The notes: generated by a model from the sequence alone, not told the origin. 64,000 nt of DNA from Cupriavidus pinatubonensis (GCF_019602855.1 NZ_CP080766.1:2232001-2296000), one strand, 5' to 3'; counted from the stretch's first letter, positions 36,414 to 45,623 are shown. Program-made: numbers and translations.

Positions 36414-39089
36414 TCAGGCAAGCAGCGGATTGCGCTTCTCCGGGTCGATCCCGTACTTGTAGATGGCCTGCCTCAGCACGCCGCGCTCCACCGAGCCTTC
36501 TTCGACCAATGCCTTCAGGGCGGACAGCACGATCCAGCGGCGGTCCACCTCAAAGAAGTCCCGCAGCTTCTCGCGGGTGTCCGAGCGGCCGTAGCCGTCG
36601 GTGCCCAGTACGGTGTACGCGCGCGGTACAAACGGGCGGATCTGCTCGGCCAGCATGCGCACGTAGTCGGTCGAGGCGATCACCGGGCCGCGCGTGTCGG
36701 CCAGGCAATGCTCCACGTGAGATTGTCGCGGCGTTTCGTCCGGATGCAGCAGATTCCAGCGGGCGGCGGCGTTGCCTTCACGCGCCAGTTCGGTGAAGCT
36801 TGGACAACCCCACAGGTCGGCTTGCACGCCCCAGTCTTGCTCGAGCATGTCAGCCGCTGCAATGACTTCACGGAAGATTGTGCCTGCGCCGAGCAACTGC
36901 ACGCGTGGTCCGGTGCCTTCGCCGGCGCGGCGGAACGCATACATGCCTTTCAGGATGTCGTTCTCCGCGCCTTCGGGCATCGCCGGATGCTCGTAGTTCT
37001 CGTTCATCACGGTGATGTAGTAATAGACGTCTTCCTGCTCTTGCAGCATGCGGCGCAGGCCGTCCTGGACAACCACCGCCAGTTCGTAGGCGAAGGTCGG
37101 GTCATAGCTGATGCAGTTGGGAATGGTGCCGCCCCACACCAGACTGTGGCCGTCTTCATGCTGCAGCCCTTCGCCGTTGAGCGTGGTGCGGCCAGCTGTG
37201 CCGCCAAGCAGGAAGCCGCGGGCGCGCTGGTCGCCGGCGGCCCAGGCCAGGTCGCCGAAGCGCTGGAAGCCGAAGATCGAGTAGAAGATGAAGAACGGGA
37301 TCATCGGCTCGCCGTGCGTGCTGTATGACGTGGCCGCGGCGATCCAGTCGGCCATGGCGCCCGCTTCATTGATGCCTTCCTGCAGGATCTGTCCGTCCTT
37401 CGACTCCTTGTAGAAGCTCAGTTGCGACGCGTCCTGCGGTGTGTAGGTTTGACCCTGCTGCGACCAGATGCCGATCTGCCGGAACAGGCCTTCCATGCCG
37501 AAGGTGCGCGACTCGTCCGAGACGATCGGCACGATGCGCCGCCCCAGAGCCTTGTCACGCAACAGCACGTTGAGGATGCGCACAAAGCTCATGGCGGTGG
37601 AGACTTCGCGGCCCTCGCCGCTGGCCTTGAGCTGGGTGTCGAATGCCGACAGCGGCGGCACCGGCAGTTCGGGCCCGGTGCGCCGGCGTGACGGCAGATA
37701 GCCGCCCAGTGCTTGTCTGCGCTGGTGCAGGTAAACATGTTCGGGCGAGCCTTCCTCGAATTTCAGGTAGCTGAGATCGGCCAACTGCTCGTCGCTCAGC
37801 GGCAGGCGGAAGCGGTCGCGGAAACGCGCGAGTGTTTCTACACGCATGTGCTTTTGCTGGTGCGTAATGTTCTGTGCCTCACCGGCCTCGCCCATGCCGT
37901 AGCCCTTGATGGTCTTGGCAAGGATCACAGTGGGCTGGCCCGTGTGGTTAGCGGCGGCCTGGTAGGCCGCGAAGACCTTGTGCGGGTCGTGGCCACCGCG
38001 GTTGAGCTGCCAGATATCGTCGTCGGACCAGTCGGAAACCAGCGCCTTGAGCTCCGGCGTATTGAAGAAGTGCTCCCGTACGTAAGCGCCATCTTTCGAC
38101 TTGAAGGTCTGGTAGTCGCCATCCACGCACGTCATCATCCGCTGCGCAAGGATGCCGTTCTTGTCGCGCGCGAGCAGCGCATCCCACTTGCTGCCCCAGA
38201 CGACCTTGATCACGTTCCAGCCGGCACCGCGGAACTCCGACTCGAGTTCCTGGATGATTTTGCCGTTGCCCCGCACAGGACCATCCAGCCGTTGCAGATT
38301 GCAGTTGATCACGAAGACCAGGTTGTCGAGATGCTCCCGCCCGGCCATGCCCAGCGCGCCGCGCGATTCGGGTTCATCCATTTCCCCGTCGCCGCAGAAC
38401 ACCCACACCTTGCGCGCGTGGTGATCGCCAAAGCCGCGATCCTGCAGATACTTCATGAAGCGAGCCTGGTAGATGCCCATGATCGGACCCAGGCCCATCG
38501 ACACCGTCGGGAACTGCCAGAAGTCCGGCATGAGCCACGGGTGTGGATAGGACGAGATGCCCTGGCCGCCGACTTCCTGGCGGAAGTTGTCCATCTGCGC
38601 TTCGCTGAGCCGGCCTTCGAGGAACGCGCGCGCATAGAAGCCCGGTGCGGAGTGTCCCTGGAAGAACACAAGGTCGCCGCCATGCTGTGAGGACGGCGCG
38701 TGCCAGAAGTGGTTGAAGCCAACTTCGTACAGCGTGGCCGCCGATGCGAAGCTGGCGATATGGCCGCCTACGTTGGTATCGCGTCCCGCACGCAGCACCA
38801 CTGCAATGGCATTCCAGCGAATGTAGGAGCGGATGCGGTGCTCCAGTTCCTGGTCGCCGGGGCTGCGGGCCTGGGTCTCGAGCGGAATGGTGTTCAGGTA
38901 GGCCGTGTTGGCGCTGAACGGCAGGTAGATGCCGGCGTCATGCGCGCGCCGGATCAGCTGCTCGATCAGGAAATGCGCGCGCTCCGGACCCTCGTGGGCG
39001 ATCACGCCTTCCAGCGCGTCCAGCCATTCACGGGTTTCCTGCGCATCGATGTCGTTGTCGGAGGAGGGGATGGGCATTACTGACGCCAT
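36414..39089 (-). CDS. aceE: Pyruvate dehydrogenase E1 component, homodimeric type (orphan copy)
   Basis: 891 residues, like E. coli AceE (887). It decarboxylates pyruvate with thiamine diphosphate and hands acetyl groups to a lipoyl E2. The TPP motif is FCGDGEMDEPESRGALGMAGREHLDNLVFVINCN; other landmarks are the N-terminal RAHDAGIYLPFSANTAYLNT region, NGEGLQHEDGHS, and the MNENYEHPAMPEGAE segment. No E2 (aceF) or E3 (lpd) gene is adjacent, so this copy must borrow E2/E3 encoded elsewhere or do non-oxidative decarboxylation. It is near pirin, a known E1-binding protein in Serratia. The ATG at 39089 follows AGGAGACCACC. Confidence 0.9.
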   Translation of the reverse strand: MASVMPIPSSDNDIDAQETREWLDALEGVIAHEGPERAHFLIEQLIRRAHDAGIYLPFSANTAYLNTIPLETQARSPGDQELEHRIRSYIRWNAIAVVLRAGRDTNVGGHIASFASAATLYEVGFNHFWHAPSSQHGGDLVFFQGHSAPGFYARAFLEGRLSEAQMDNFRQEVGGQGISSYPHPWLMPDFWQFPTVSMGLGPIMGIYQARFMKYLQDRGFGDHHARKVWVFCGDGEMDEPESRGALGMAGREHLDNLVFVINCNLQRLDGPVRGNGKIIQELESEFRGAGWNVIKVVWGSKWDALLARDKNGILAQRMMTCVDGDYQTFKSKDGAYVREHFFNTPELKALVSDWSDDDIWQLNRGGHDPHKVFAAYQAAANHTGQPTVILAKTIKGYGMGEAGEAQNITHQQKHMRVETLARFRDRFRLPLSDEQLADLSYLKFEEGSPEHVYLHQRRQALGGYLPSRRRTGPELPVPPLSAFDTQLKASGEGREVSTAMSFVRILNVLLRDKALGRRIVPIVSDESRTFGMEGLFRQIGIWSQQGQTYTPQDASQLSFYKESKDGQILQEGINEAGAMADWIAAATSYSTHGEPMIPFFIFYSIFGFQRFGDLAWAAGDQRARGFLLGGTAGRTTLNGEGLQHEDGHSLVWGGTIPNCISYDPTFAYELAVVVQDGLRRMLQEQEDVYYYITVMNENYEHPAMPEGAENDILKGMYAFRRAGEGTGPRVQLLGAGTIFREVIAAADMLEQDWGVQADLWGCPSFTELAREGNAAARWNLLHPDETPRQSHVEHCLADTRGPVIASTDYVRMLAEQIRPFVPRAYTVLGTDGYGRSDTREKLRDFFEVDRRWIVLSALKALVEEGSVERGVLRQAIYKYGIDPEKRNPLLA

Positions 39090-39324
39090 GGTGGTCTCCT
39101 GTCAGCCCGGCATGGGGCAAGAAGCGCGGGCAACGCCGCGGCAAAGAAGGGGAGGACAGCCGGAAAAGACTAGCACCGCGACGCCGCCAGGGTAAGGTGT
39201 GCCGCGGCGAACATGGTGTTCGGCGCCCGGGAACATCGTTGGTTGGGGTGACGGGTTGTTCGGGACTGGGAGGTGCCGCCACGCGCCATCGGCAAACGTA
39301 TCGACCGGCTTCGCTGCGCGATCG

Positions 39325-39570
39325 GTGAACAGCCTCCTGACATTCCTGCGGCTGATCATTGCCGAGGCGCGCCGGTTCCCGGAGATCGGGCAAGTCTGGT
39401 ACACGCGCGGGCCGCTGGCTGCCTGTCAGTACGTGGCCGCATACCTCGCGCAACAGCAGGCCTCGGGCACGAAGCTGAACGCCGCGCCCGAGGTGGCAGC
39501 GCAGCATTTTCTGTTCGGTAACGTCGAACGGCGGGTTCTGCCACTGGCTATCACGCTCCCGGCTGTTCCT
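39325..39570 (+). pseudogene. Remnant of a TetR regulator (C-terminal domain only)
   Basis: In the 576-base gap between aceE and the second isochorismatase gene, one frame encodes about 75 residues that look like the ligand-domain end of an AefR-type TetR protein: LLTFLRLIIAEARRFPEIGQ, WYTRGPLAACQYVAAYLAQQ, and AAPEVAAQHFLFGNV. No HTH or start precedes it; upstream the translation is not protein-like. After about 39570 the likeness ends. I read it as the decayed remains of a regulator. The rest of 39090-39665 shows no gene. Confidence 0.6.
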
Positions 39571-39665
39571 CACCTATGCTGCAAGGGCTCGCTGCAAGCC
39601 GTAGTTGACCAGCGGCGCCACGCGCACCGCATGGCGAGCGTTTGCCCAATTTCCCGGAGACCACC

Positions 39666-40307
39666 ATGGCCAGCGAACCCATCCGCGATCCCCTCAAGGA
39701 CCACCTGCTCACCCCGCAAAACGCAGCTTTCGTCATCATCGACTATCAGCCGGTGCAGGTGAACTCGATTGCCTCGATGGACCGGCAACTGCTGATCAAC
39801 AACATTGTCGGCACGTCGAAGGCGGCCATTGCCTACAAGCTGCCGATCATCCACTCGACCGTGAACGTCAAGACCGGCCTGAACAAGCCGCCCATCCCGC
39901 AGCTTGCCAAGGTACTGAAGGAGTATCCGACCTACGACCGTACCACCATCAATTCGTGGGAAGACGTGGAGTTCCGTGAGGCCGTGAAGGCGACGGGCCG
40001 CAAGAAGCTCATCATGACTGCGTTGTGGACCGAGGCGTGCCTGACGTTCCCCGCGCTCGATGCGCTGGCCGAGGGCTATGAAGTGTATGTCGTGGCCGAC
40101 GCCGTAGGCGGTACGTCCGTGGTCGCGCATGAAGCCGCGCTGCGCCGGATCGAGCAGGCCGGCGGCAAGATGATCAGCGTAGCGCAATTGTTCTGCGAAC
40201 TGCAGCGCGACTGGTCGCGTAGTGAAACCGTGCCCGCATTCATGAACCTGTTCATCGAGACCGGCGGCACGGCCGGCATCCAGTTCTCGTACGACCGTAC
40301 CGAGTAA
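39666..40307 (+). CDS. Isochorismatase-family hydrolase (YcaC-like), copy 2
   Basis: 213-residue cysteine hydrolase. Catalytic Asp in AFVIIDYQPVQVNS, Cys in MTALWTEACLTFPALDALAEG, and a Lys in the TTINSWEDVEF-preceding stretch, resembling YcaC. The ATG at 39666 follows CCGGAGACCACC. It diverges from copy 1 (32527-33204) in motif detail (TEAC against TSVC), so the two are paralogues of different age. The neighbouring TetR remnant was probably its old regulator. The substrate is unknown. Confidence 0.8.
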   Translation: MASEPIRDPLKDHLLTPQNAAFVIIDYQPVQVNSIASMDRQLLINNIVGTSKAAIAYKLPIIHSTVNVKTGLNKPPIPQLAKVLKEYPTYDRTTINSWEDVEFREAVKATGRKKLIMTALWTEACLTFPALDALAEGYEVYVVADAVGGTSVVAHEAALRRIEQAGGKMISVAQLFCELQRDWSRSETVPAFMNLFIETGGTAGIQFSYDRTE

Positions 40308-40417
40308 GTGCCTGCGGGCGGAGCCCGGCGCATCCGTTCCCCGAAACGATGGGGCCGGCTCCCCCACGGGAGTGGGTCCGTGTTATCTCCGTGGTCATTC
40401 CCATTTCGCCTGTCAGG

Positions 40418-41236
40418 TCAGACAGGGGCTTCGGCCGCTGCCCTGCGTTTGCGCGTCGGCGCGGCGCCGCCTTTCTGCCGGGCAAGGTACTGGAGCACCA
40501 GGTCGGTGGTGTGCTGGAAATGGTCCGACAGCAGTTTGCAGGCGCGGTCAGCGTTGCGTGCGACCACGGCGCTGACGATGGCCTCGTGTTCCGCCGCCAC
40601 GTCCCGGCTCCGTTCGGCCTTGGGTACGGCGAGCGAGAGGAACCGATAGCGCGCCGTCTGGTCGCGCAGTACGGCCGAGAACCGCCGCAGCCATGGGGAG
40701 TGGCAGCCCCAGATCAGCGCATCGTGAAAAGCCACATGTGCGGCTTCCCACTCTGGGTTCAGCGCGCCGCGTTGGTCGCGCAACACCATCGGGATGCGCG
40801 TCAGGCGATGGTGCGCCGCTACCACATCGCTTTCCCAAGCGATGTCCGCGAGCCTGATGGCGTCGCGCAGAGCCTGGCATTCTATCTGCTGGCGCACGCG
40901 CGTGACGTCGAGCAATTCCTCGGGGGACAGCTCCGCCACCCGGAAGCCCTTCTGGTCGATTGCCAGTACAAAGCCGGTCGTGCACAACCGGGACAGGGCC
41001 TCGCGCAGTGGGATCACACCGGCCTGGTAATGCTCGGCCAGTTCCTTCAGGCGCAGTTTGCTGCCCGCCGGCAGACGCCCGCTGATGATGTCTTCGCGAA
41101 CCGCCTGTTCGAGGACGGATGCCCACGTGCGCCCGCCGAGGTCCGGCGACTCCTGGACGGCAGTATCAATGGTGACGGGCTTGGCGGGTTTGGCTGGCAC
41201 AGGGCGCTCGTGGAAATGATAGATGGTTTGCATCAT
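40418..41236 (-). CDS. GntR/FCD-family regulator of the phenolic operon
   Basis: 272 residues. The winged HTH is LPAGSKLRLKELAEHYQAGVIPLREALSRLCTTG, and the C-terminal all-helical FCD domain carries the metal/ligand histidines (AHVAFHDALIWGCH, AEHEAIVSAV, DHFQHTTDLVL). The ATG at 41236 begins MMQTIYHF. It lies 48 bp downstream of the monooxygenase gene on the same strand, and its own upstream bases contain the AT-rich motif TATATATTTT (41237-41246), also seen in the operon promoter. It probably represses the operon and itself. Confidence 0.83.
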   Translation of the reverse strand: MMQTIYHFHERPVPAKPAKPVTIDTAVQESPDLGGRTWASVLEQAVREDIISGRLPAGSKLRLKELAEHYQAGVIPLREALSRLCTTGFVLAIDQKGFRVAELSPEELLDVTRVRQQIECQALRDAIRLADIAWESDVVAAHHRLTRIPMVLRDQRGALNPEWEAAHVAFHDALIWGCHSPWLRRFSAVLRDQTARYRFLSLAVPKAERSRDVAAEHEAIVSAVVARNADRACKLLSDHFQHTTDLVLQYLARQKGGAAPTRKRRAAAEAPV

Positions 41237-41283
41237 TATATATTTTCACGAGACCCAGACGCCGGGCCGCGGCGCCCGCCCGG

Positions 41284-43062
41284 TTATGCCGCCTGACGGC
41301 GGTCGGCGCTGCTGGACTGCCGGCCCAGGATGCCCCGCATCGCTTCCGACAGCGCGTGCTCGGCATCGGTGCTGCAATCCTGACGGCGCCAGCAGACGAA
41401 ACGGTCAGGGCGTACCAGGACGGTACCGGCGTCCGTGGTGCCGCGCAGGCTTTGCCAGGTGCCGTAGACGTCGTGGGCATCGCAGTTCGGGCCGCCGATG
41501 CTCACCACGTCGATCTCGATGCCCAACTGCTTGCCGACGCGCGCCGCGATGCCGCGCCAGGCCTCTCCGCCCACCCCGGTCAGCAGCGTGAAGCGGCCGT
41601 GGCCGACCAGATCCAGCGTGGAGACGCGCTGCTTGTGATGCTCCAGCCATGCATGCGGCACCACGCTGCCCGGCGCAGAGCTCGGGTGATAGTACAGTTC
41701 GGGATCGCGCGTGAAGGGTTCGCGTGGGCGTTCGTCCGGCACCACTGCCGCAGACTCGTAGAACTGGCCGAGTTCCACGCCATGGCAGTTGAACTGGTAC
41801 TTCTGCAGTTCGACGGCTTCCTGCAGGGCGTGCCGGCGCTCGCGGCCGCGTTCGGTATCGCTGAACAGTTCATCGACGTTCTCCCATCCCTGTGCTTCGC
41901 TCTGGCCTGGCTCGAACCCCAGCGCCTTCGCGATCGGCAGCATGTTGCGCACCGACTTCATGGCGCGGTCCACCACCTTGCGTGCTACCGGCTGGCGTTC
42001 GGCGGAGTAGCTGTCCAGCAGGGCGTCGTCCGCATTGCCGCGGATGACGTGCGCGAGTTTCCAGGCCAAGTTGAAGGCGTCCTGGATCGACGTATTGGTG
42101 CCGAGCCCATTGGCGGGCGGGTGCCGGTGGGCGGCATCGCCGGCAATGAACACGCGCCCCTTGCGCATGGTCTTCGCCGCGACATGGTTGATCTGCCACT
42201 TGCTGACCGCCTTGACCTTGATTGGCAGCGAGTCGTCGCCGATGGTGGCCCGCGCGCGGCGGATCACGGCCTCTTCGCTCAGGTCGGGTTCGCCTTCGGC
42301 GGGGTCGTACATGAACAGCAGCACCCATTCATTCCACGGGCGCACGCAGATGTATGTGCCGCTGCCGACCCAGTAGTTATTGCCGGGCTGCGTCATCCAG
42401 TACAGGGTGCCGGGACGTTGTTCGCAGTACTGGGCCAGGTCGACTTCCAGCCAGCAGTTGACCGCTGCGCCCAGCCCCATTTCCCCTTGCATCTCGAAGC
42501 CGCATTGGGGCACCACGGTGCTGGCGCCGCCATCGGCGCCAATAGCATAGAGTGCTTTCACCTGAATGGTCTCTCCGGTGATGCGGTCCTGCAGGATGGC
42601 GGTGACGTGATTCGCGTCCTGCGAAATCTGCTTCAGCTCCGTGTTGAAGAGGAACTCGGCCCCGCGTTCGCGTGCGCAGGCAAGGATCTCGGGCTCCATC
42701 AGGTGCTGCGGCGCATTGCACATCTGCGACGGGCTGGCCAGTGCATAGTCGGCCTGTCGCTGTTCCGAGCCGCCCCAGGCGTGCAGGCGGGCAATCTCTG
42801 TACCGGCAAAGCTGGTGGCCCAGATGCAGTGGCTCATCAGCGCATGGGGCGTCGCCACTTGCCGCACGCGCTCTTCGATCCCCAGGTCCCGAAACACTTC
42901 CATGGTGCGCTGGTTGGTGATGTGGGCACGCGGGGAGTTGGCGGTGCCCGCGTACTTGGTGATCGTCAGGGTTCGCACCCCATACGTGGCAAGCAGGGCC
43001 GTTGCGGTAAGGCCAGCCGGCCCGGCGCCGACCACGAGAACTGGTACTTCAATCGTCTTCAT
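41284..43062 (-). CDS. FAD-dependent aromatic hydroxylase (TfdB/PheA-like)
   Basis: 592-residue class A flavoprotein monooxygenase that adds one oxygen to a phenol using NAD(P)H. FAD motifs: VLVVGAGPAGLTATALLATYG at the N-terminus, and FIAGDAAHRHPPANGLGTNTSIQDAFNLAWKLA near residue 300. The length and the C-terminal thioredoxin-like domain (TLVGHGRFTLLTGVGG, VLVRPDRFVCWR) match 2,4-dichlorophenol hydroxylase and MhpA-type enzymes. With the extradiol dioxygenase upstream in the operon, the expected product is a catechol. The ATG at 43062 follows GGAGACATCC. Confidence 0.82.
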   Translation of the reverse strand: MKTIEVPVLVVGAGPAGLTATALLATYGVRTLTITKYAGTANSPRAHITNQRTMEVFRDLGIEERVRQVATPHALMSHCIWATSFAGTEIARLHAWGGSEQRQADYALASPSQMCNAPQHLMEPEILACARERGAEFLFNTELKQISQDANHVTAILQDRITGETIQVKALYAIGADGGASTVVPQCGFEMQGEMGLGAAVNCWLEVDLAQYCEQRPGTLYWMTQPGNNYWVGSGTYICVRPWNEWVLLFMYDPAEGEPDLSEEAVIRRARATIGDDSLPIKVKAVSKWQINHVAAKTMRKGRVFIAGDAAHRHPPANGLGTNTSIQDAFNLAWKLAHVIRGNADDALLDSYSAERQPVARKVVDRAMKSVRNMLPIAKALGFEPGQSEAQGWENVDELFSDTERGRERRHALQEAVELQKYQFNCHGVELGQFYESAAVVPDERPREPFTRDPELYYHPSSAPGSVVPHAWLEHHKQRVSTLDLVGHGRFTLLTGVGGEAWRGIAARVGKQLGIEIDVVSIGGPNCDAHDVYGTWQSLRGTTDAGTVLVRPDRFVCWRRQDCSTDAEHALSEAMRGILGRQSSSADRRQAA

Positions 43063-43098
43063 GGATGTCTCCTCCAGATTCGCGTTGCGCGCGGCGCC

Positions 43099-43953
43099 TT
43101 ATTGCGCCTGCTCGTCGGCAATCGGATTGGACAGCGTGCCGATCCGTTCAATGCTGACTTCGCACACGTCGCCATGGCGCATCAGCAGCTTGGGCTCGCG
43201 CGCCCAGCCGATACCGGACGGCGTGCCGGCCACGATCACGTCGCCGGGTTCGAGCGTGATGGCTTCGCTGATGATCGCAATCAGCGAAGCCACGTCGTAC
43301 AGCATGTCCGACGTGCTGGCGGACTGGACCACCTGGCCGTTGAGCCGCGTTTCCAGCCGGAGTCCGGTGGCCCCCGGGGGCAGTTCGTCCGCCGTCACGA
43401 CATAGGGACCAAAGCCGCCGGTTGCGTCGAAGTTCTTGCCGACCGTCCATTGCGGGGACTTGAACTGGTACTCGCGTACCGAGCCGTCGTTGAAGACGGA
43501 GTAGCCGAACACATGGCTGAGGGCGTCTTCCCGTGCGATATGCTTGCCACCCTTGCCAATCACGACCGCGAGTTCACCCTCGTAGTCCAACGTGTCGCTG
43601 GCGAGCGGGCGCACGATCGCGCCGTCATGTCCCACCATGCTGGTCGGCACGCGCAGGAACAGCGTGGGGTAGTCGGGCTGTTCGTACGGAGACTCCTTGG
43701 TATGGTCCGCATAGTTCAGCCCGACGCAGAGGATCTTGCGCGGGCTGATGACCGGCGGCAGCCAGGTCAGCGCGGCGGTGTCCCGCACTGGCACTGCCTG
43801 GGCCACCAGGCTGTGCCACTGCTGCGGGCCGAGTCCGGCGTCGATAAGGGCGCCGACGTCCTTGCCCGCAACCGGCGGCAAGGCGAAGACGCCTTCGTCG
43901 GATACCAGGCCCACTCGTTGCTGGCCATCCAGCAGAAACGTTGCCAACTTCAT
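43099..43953 (-). CDS. Fumarylacetoacetate hydrolase-family protein
   Basis: 284 residues, FAH fold. An N-terminal small domain of about 70 residues precedes ILCVGLNYADHTKE, then the metal-binding LDYEGELAVVIGKG (Glu-x-Glu with a later Asp in FGYSVFNDGSVREYQ), and VAGTPSGIGWAREP at the end. Such proteins hydrate, isomerise or hydrolyse ring-cleavage products (2-hydroxypentadienoate-like or fumarylpyruvate-like). In this operon it acts after the extradiol dioxygenase. The ATG at 43953 has TGGAGCTGGAAA before it. Confidence 0.8.
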   Translation of the reverse strand: MKLATFLLDGQQRVGLVSDEGVFALPPVAGKDVGALIDAGLGPQQWHSLVAQAVPVRDTAALTWLPPVISPRKILCVGLNYADHTKESPYEQPDYPTLFLRVPTSMVGHDGAIVRPLASDTLDYEGELAVVIGKGGKHIAREDALSHVFGYSVFNDGSVREYQFKSPQWTVGKNFDATGGFGPYVVTADELPPGATGLRLETRLNGQVVQSASTSDMLYDVASLIAIISEAITLEPGDVIVAGTPSGIGWAREPKLLMRHGDVCEVSIERIGTLSNPIADEQAQ

Positions 43954-44041
43954 TTTCCAGCTCCAGTCGGAATTGATGCCGCCATGCGCGGCGGGAATTG
44001 TTGAAAGGTACGGTAGCGGTGCGGGCTGCGGGCGGTGCCGC

Positions 44042-45004
44042 TCAGGCCTCGGTATTGCGGACGAAGTACTCGGGCACGTCCGGCCCCCACTGGTACAGGG
44101 AGTCCTCGGCCGCAAAGTCGCCTGCCGGCCAGGCCTGTCCGGCGGGGATATAGTCGATGTCCGCCGAGTACTCGCAGAACGAGCCCCATGGGTCGAGTAC
44201 ATAGAAGAAGTAGTTCGAGCCGAGCACATGGCGCCCCGTACCCCAGCCCTGCGTGTAGCCCGCCTTCGCCATCTGGCTGGCGCCCTGGCCGACCTCGTTG
44301 ACGTCCGCGACGTCCCATGCGGCGTGGTGCCAGCCTCTGGCCGAGCTCTTCACGAGCGCAAGCAGATGGTGATCGCTGCCATAAGGGGCATGCGTGAACG
44401 CAATGACGTCATCGGATCGGTCGGAAAGGCGCAGTCCCAGCGCGTCGCGGTAGAAGTCGAGCGCACGCTGCACGCTCGGGGTGAACAACAGTACGTGCGA
44501 CAGGCGGCGTGGCAGCACGCGCTGCACCTGGCTACGCACCACCGCGCCACGCTGACCACCGGGCGCGCCTTCCAGCCGCGCCGGAGACTTGCTGCTCGGC
44601 GAAGTCTTGGGGCCGATCTTCACCTGGACCAGGTTACCGTCGGGATCGAAGAACCAGACTCCCGACTTGTCGCCATAGCGCGGGTCCTCGACAAGAGTCG
44701 CCCCACTGGCGGCCAACTGCTGCCGGATGCCCGCGAAATCGCCTTCGAAGCAACTGAAGCTCAGGTAGGCGAGGCGCTTGCGTTCGCCTTCGTAGAACCG
44801 AGCCCAGCAGCGCTGGTCAGCGGCATAGACCTCAAGGCATTCCGGCGTACGTGCCACGGTCAGCCCGAAGGCGTCGAGGAAGCGCTCGGCCACTGCCAGG
44901 TCTGGAACCTCCAGCGCGTAGTGGTCGATCGAGTGCACGGCATGGCGCGGTCTAGCCGCGGGCGCTTGCGAACGCTGGCTCGCATCGGCGCGATGAGTGT
45001 CCAT
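44042..45004 (-). CDS. Two-domain VOC extradiol ring-cleavage dioxygenase
   Basis: 320-residue Fe(II)/Mn(II) type I extradiol dioxygenase, catechol meta-cleavage. The C-terminal domain keeps the metal triad: His in RLSHVLLFTPS, His in RGWHHAAWDVAD, and Glu in WGSFCEYSADIDYIP. The N-terminal domain starts SIDHYALEVPDLAVAERFL. It is the first gene of the leftward operon dioxygenase-FAH-hydroxylase-GntR. The ATG at 45004 follows CAGGAGACGACAAAC. The preferred catechol is unknown; alkyl- or carboxyalkyl-substituted catechols are plausible. Confidence 0.83.
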   Translation of the reverse strand: MDTHRADASQRSQAPAARPRHAVHSIDHYALEVPDLAVAERFLDAFGLTVARTPECLEVYAADQRCWARFYEGERKRLAYLSFSCFEGDFAGIRQQLAASGATLVEDPRYGDKSGVWFFDPDGNLVQVKIGPKTSPSSKSPARLEGAPGGQRGAVVRSQVQRVLPRRLSHVLLFTPSVQRALDFYRDALGLRLSDRSDDVIAFTHAPYGSDHHLLALVKSSARGWHHAAWDVADVNEVGQGASQMAKAGYTQGWGTGRHVLGSNYFFYVLDPWGSFCEYSADIDYIPAGQAWPAGDFAAEDSLYQWGPDVPEYFVRNTEA

Positions 45005-45104
45005 GTTTGTCGTCTCCTGCGGTTTTCTGTTTTCTGTAACCGGCCCGCACGCGGCGGGCCGGTTCTTCCGGCTAGGTGAATCTGCCCGTTGGCAGAACTT
45101 GGTT

Positions 45105-45165
45105 AAAAGCTATACTATCCAAAAATATATATAAAAACAAGATTTGAATATTTATCGTGTGTGTG
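45105..45165. promoter_or_regulatory. AT-rich promoter/operator region of the phenolic operon
   Basis: A markedly AT-rich stretch between the dioxygenase gene (minus) and the rightward small genes. It contains AAAATATATA (45122-45131), which reappears as TATATATTTT immediately upstream of the GntR gene (41237-41246). The repetition before both units suggests a GntR binding element, or simply shared -10-like sequence. Confidence 0.45.
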
Positions 45166-45179
45166 ACGGAGAGAGCATC

Positions 45180-45266
45180 ATGGAGTCACCACTGCGCGGG
45201 GCTGGGTCCATCCGTGCCGGTGTCGTGACCGGCTTCCGCGCAGCGCGGCGCGGGCCGCGGCGGTGA
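45180..45266 (+). CDS. Possible small divergent reading frame (uncertain)
   Basis: 28 codons starting MESPLRGAGSIRAGVV, with GGAGAGAGCATC before the ATG and the AT-rich promoter-like stretch upstream. The arginine-rich tail and absence of any known family make it doubtful; it may be the start of a truncated gene. Confidence 0.2.
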   Translation: MESPLRGAGSIRAGVVTGFRAARRGPRR

Positions 45267-45319
45267 TTGCCTTCTTTCCAACGCGACGTTGCGTTTTCGC
45301 ATACGTACATTTACGTAAT

Positions 45320-45350
45320 GCTGCAACGCGACAATTCCTTTGCTACAATC
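45320..45350 (+). promoter_or_regulatory. Probable sigma-70 promoter of the 61-residue protein gene
   Basis: TACAAT at 45344-45349 is a good -10 hexamer, with CTGCAA 17 bases upstream as a weak -35. Inverted GTTGCG / GCAACGC arms at about 45287 and 45323 flank the -35 region and might bind a regulator. Confidence 0.45.
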
Positions 45351-45392
45351 AGGGAAAACCCCATGAGGGTAATCCCTGTAAGGAAGGACGCC

Positions 45393-45578
45393 ATGAACAC
45401 CCAATCCGATATCAAGCTGACCGACCAACTGGAACGCGACCTCATCGATCGTGAACTGGGCTACCGTGGCCTGGGCATTGGCAATGATGTGAAGCGCGCG
45501 ATTGCGTTTGTGCAGTCGGTGCTGACGCGTCTGCAAATGCAAGCCCGCAAGGCCAAGGTCAGCTACGCCAACGGCTGA
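45393..45578 (+). CDS. Small protein of unknown function, 61 residues
   Basis: Begins MNTQSDIKLTDQLERDLIDREL and ends LTRLQMQARKAKVSYANG; predicted mostly helical, charged, soluble. The ATG at 45393 has AAGGAAGGACGCC just upstream (an alternative in-frame ATG lies at 45363). A promoter-like -10 lies 45 bases before it and a strong stem follows the stop, so this is a free-standing small gene. I recognise no family or function. Confidence 0.6.
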   Translation: MNTQSDIKLTDQLERDLIDRELGYRGLGIGNDVKRAIAFVQSVLTRLQMQARKAKVSYANG

Positions 45579-45623
45579 GAGATCGCTCCCTGAGCGTGCT
45601 GGTCTCCTGATCGAGACCGGAAA

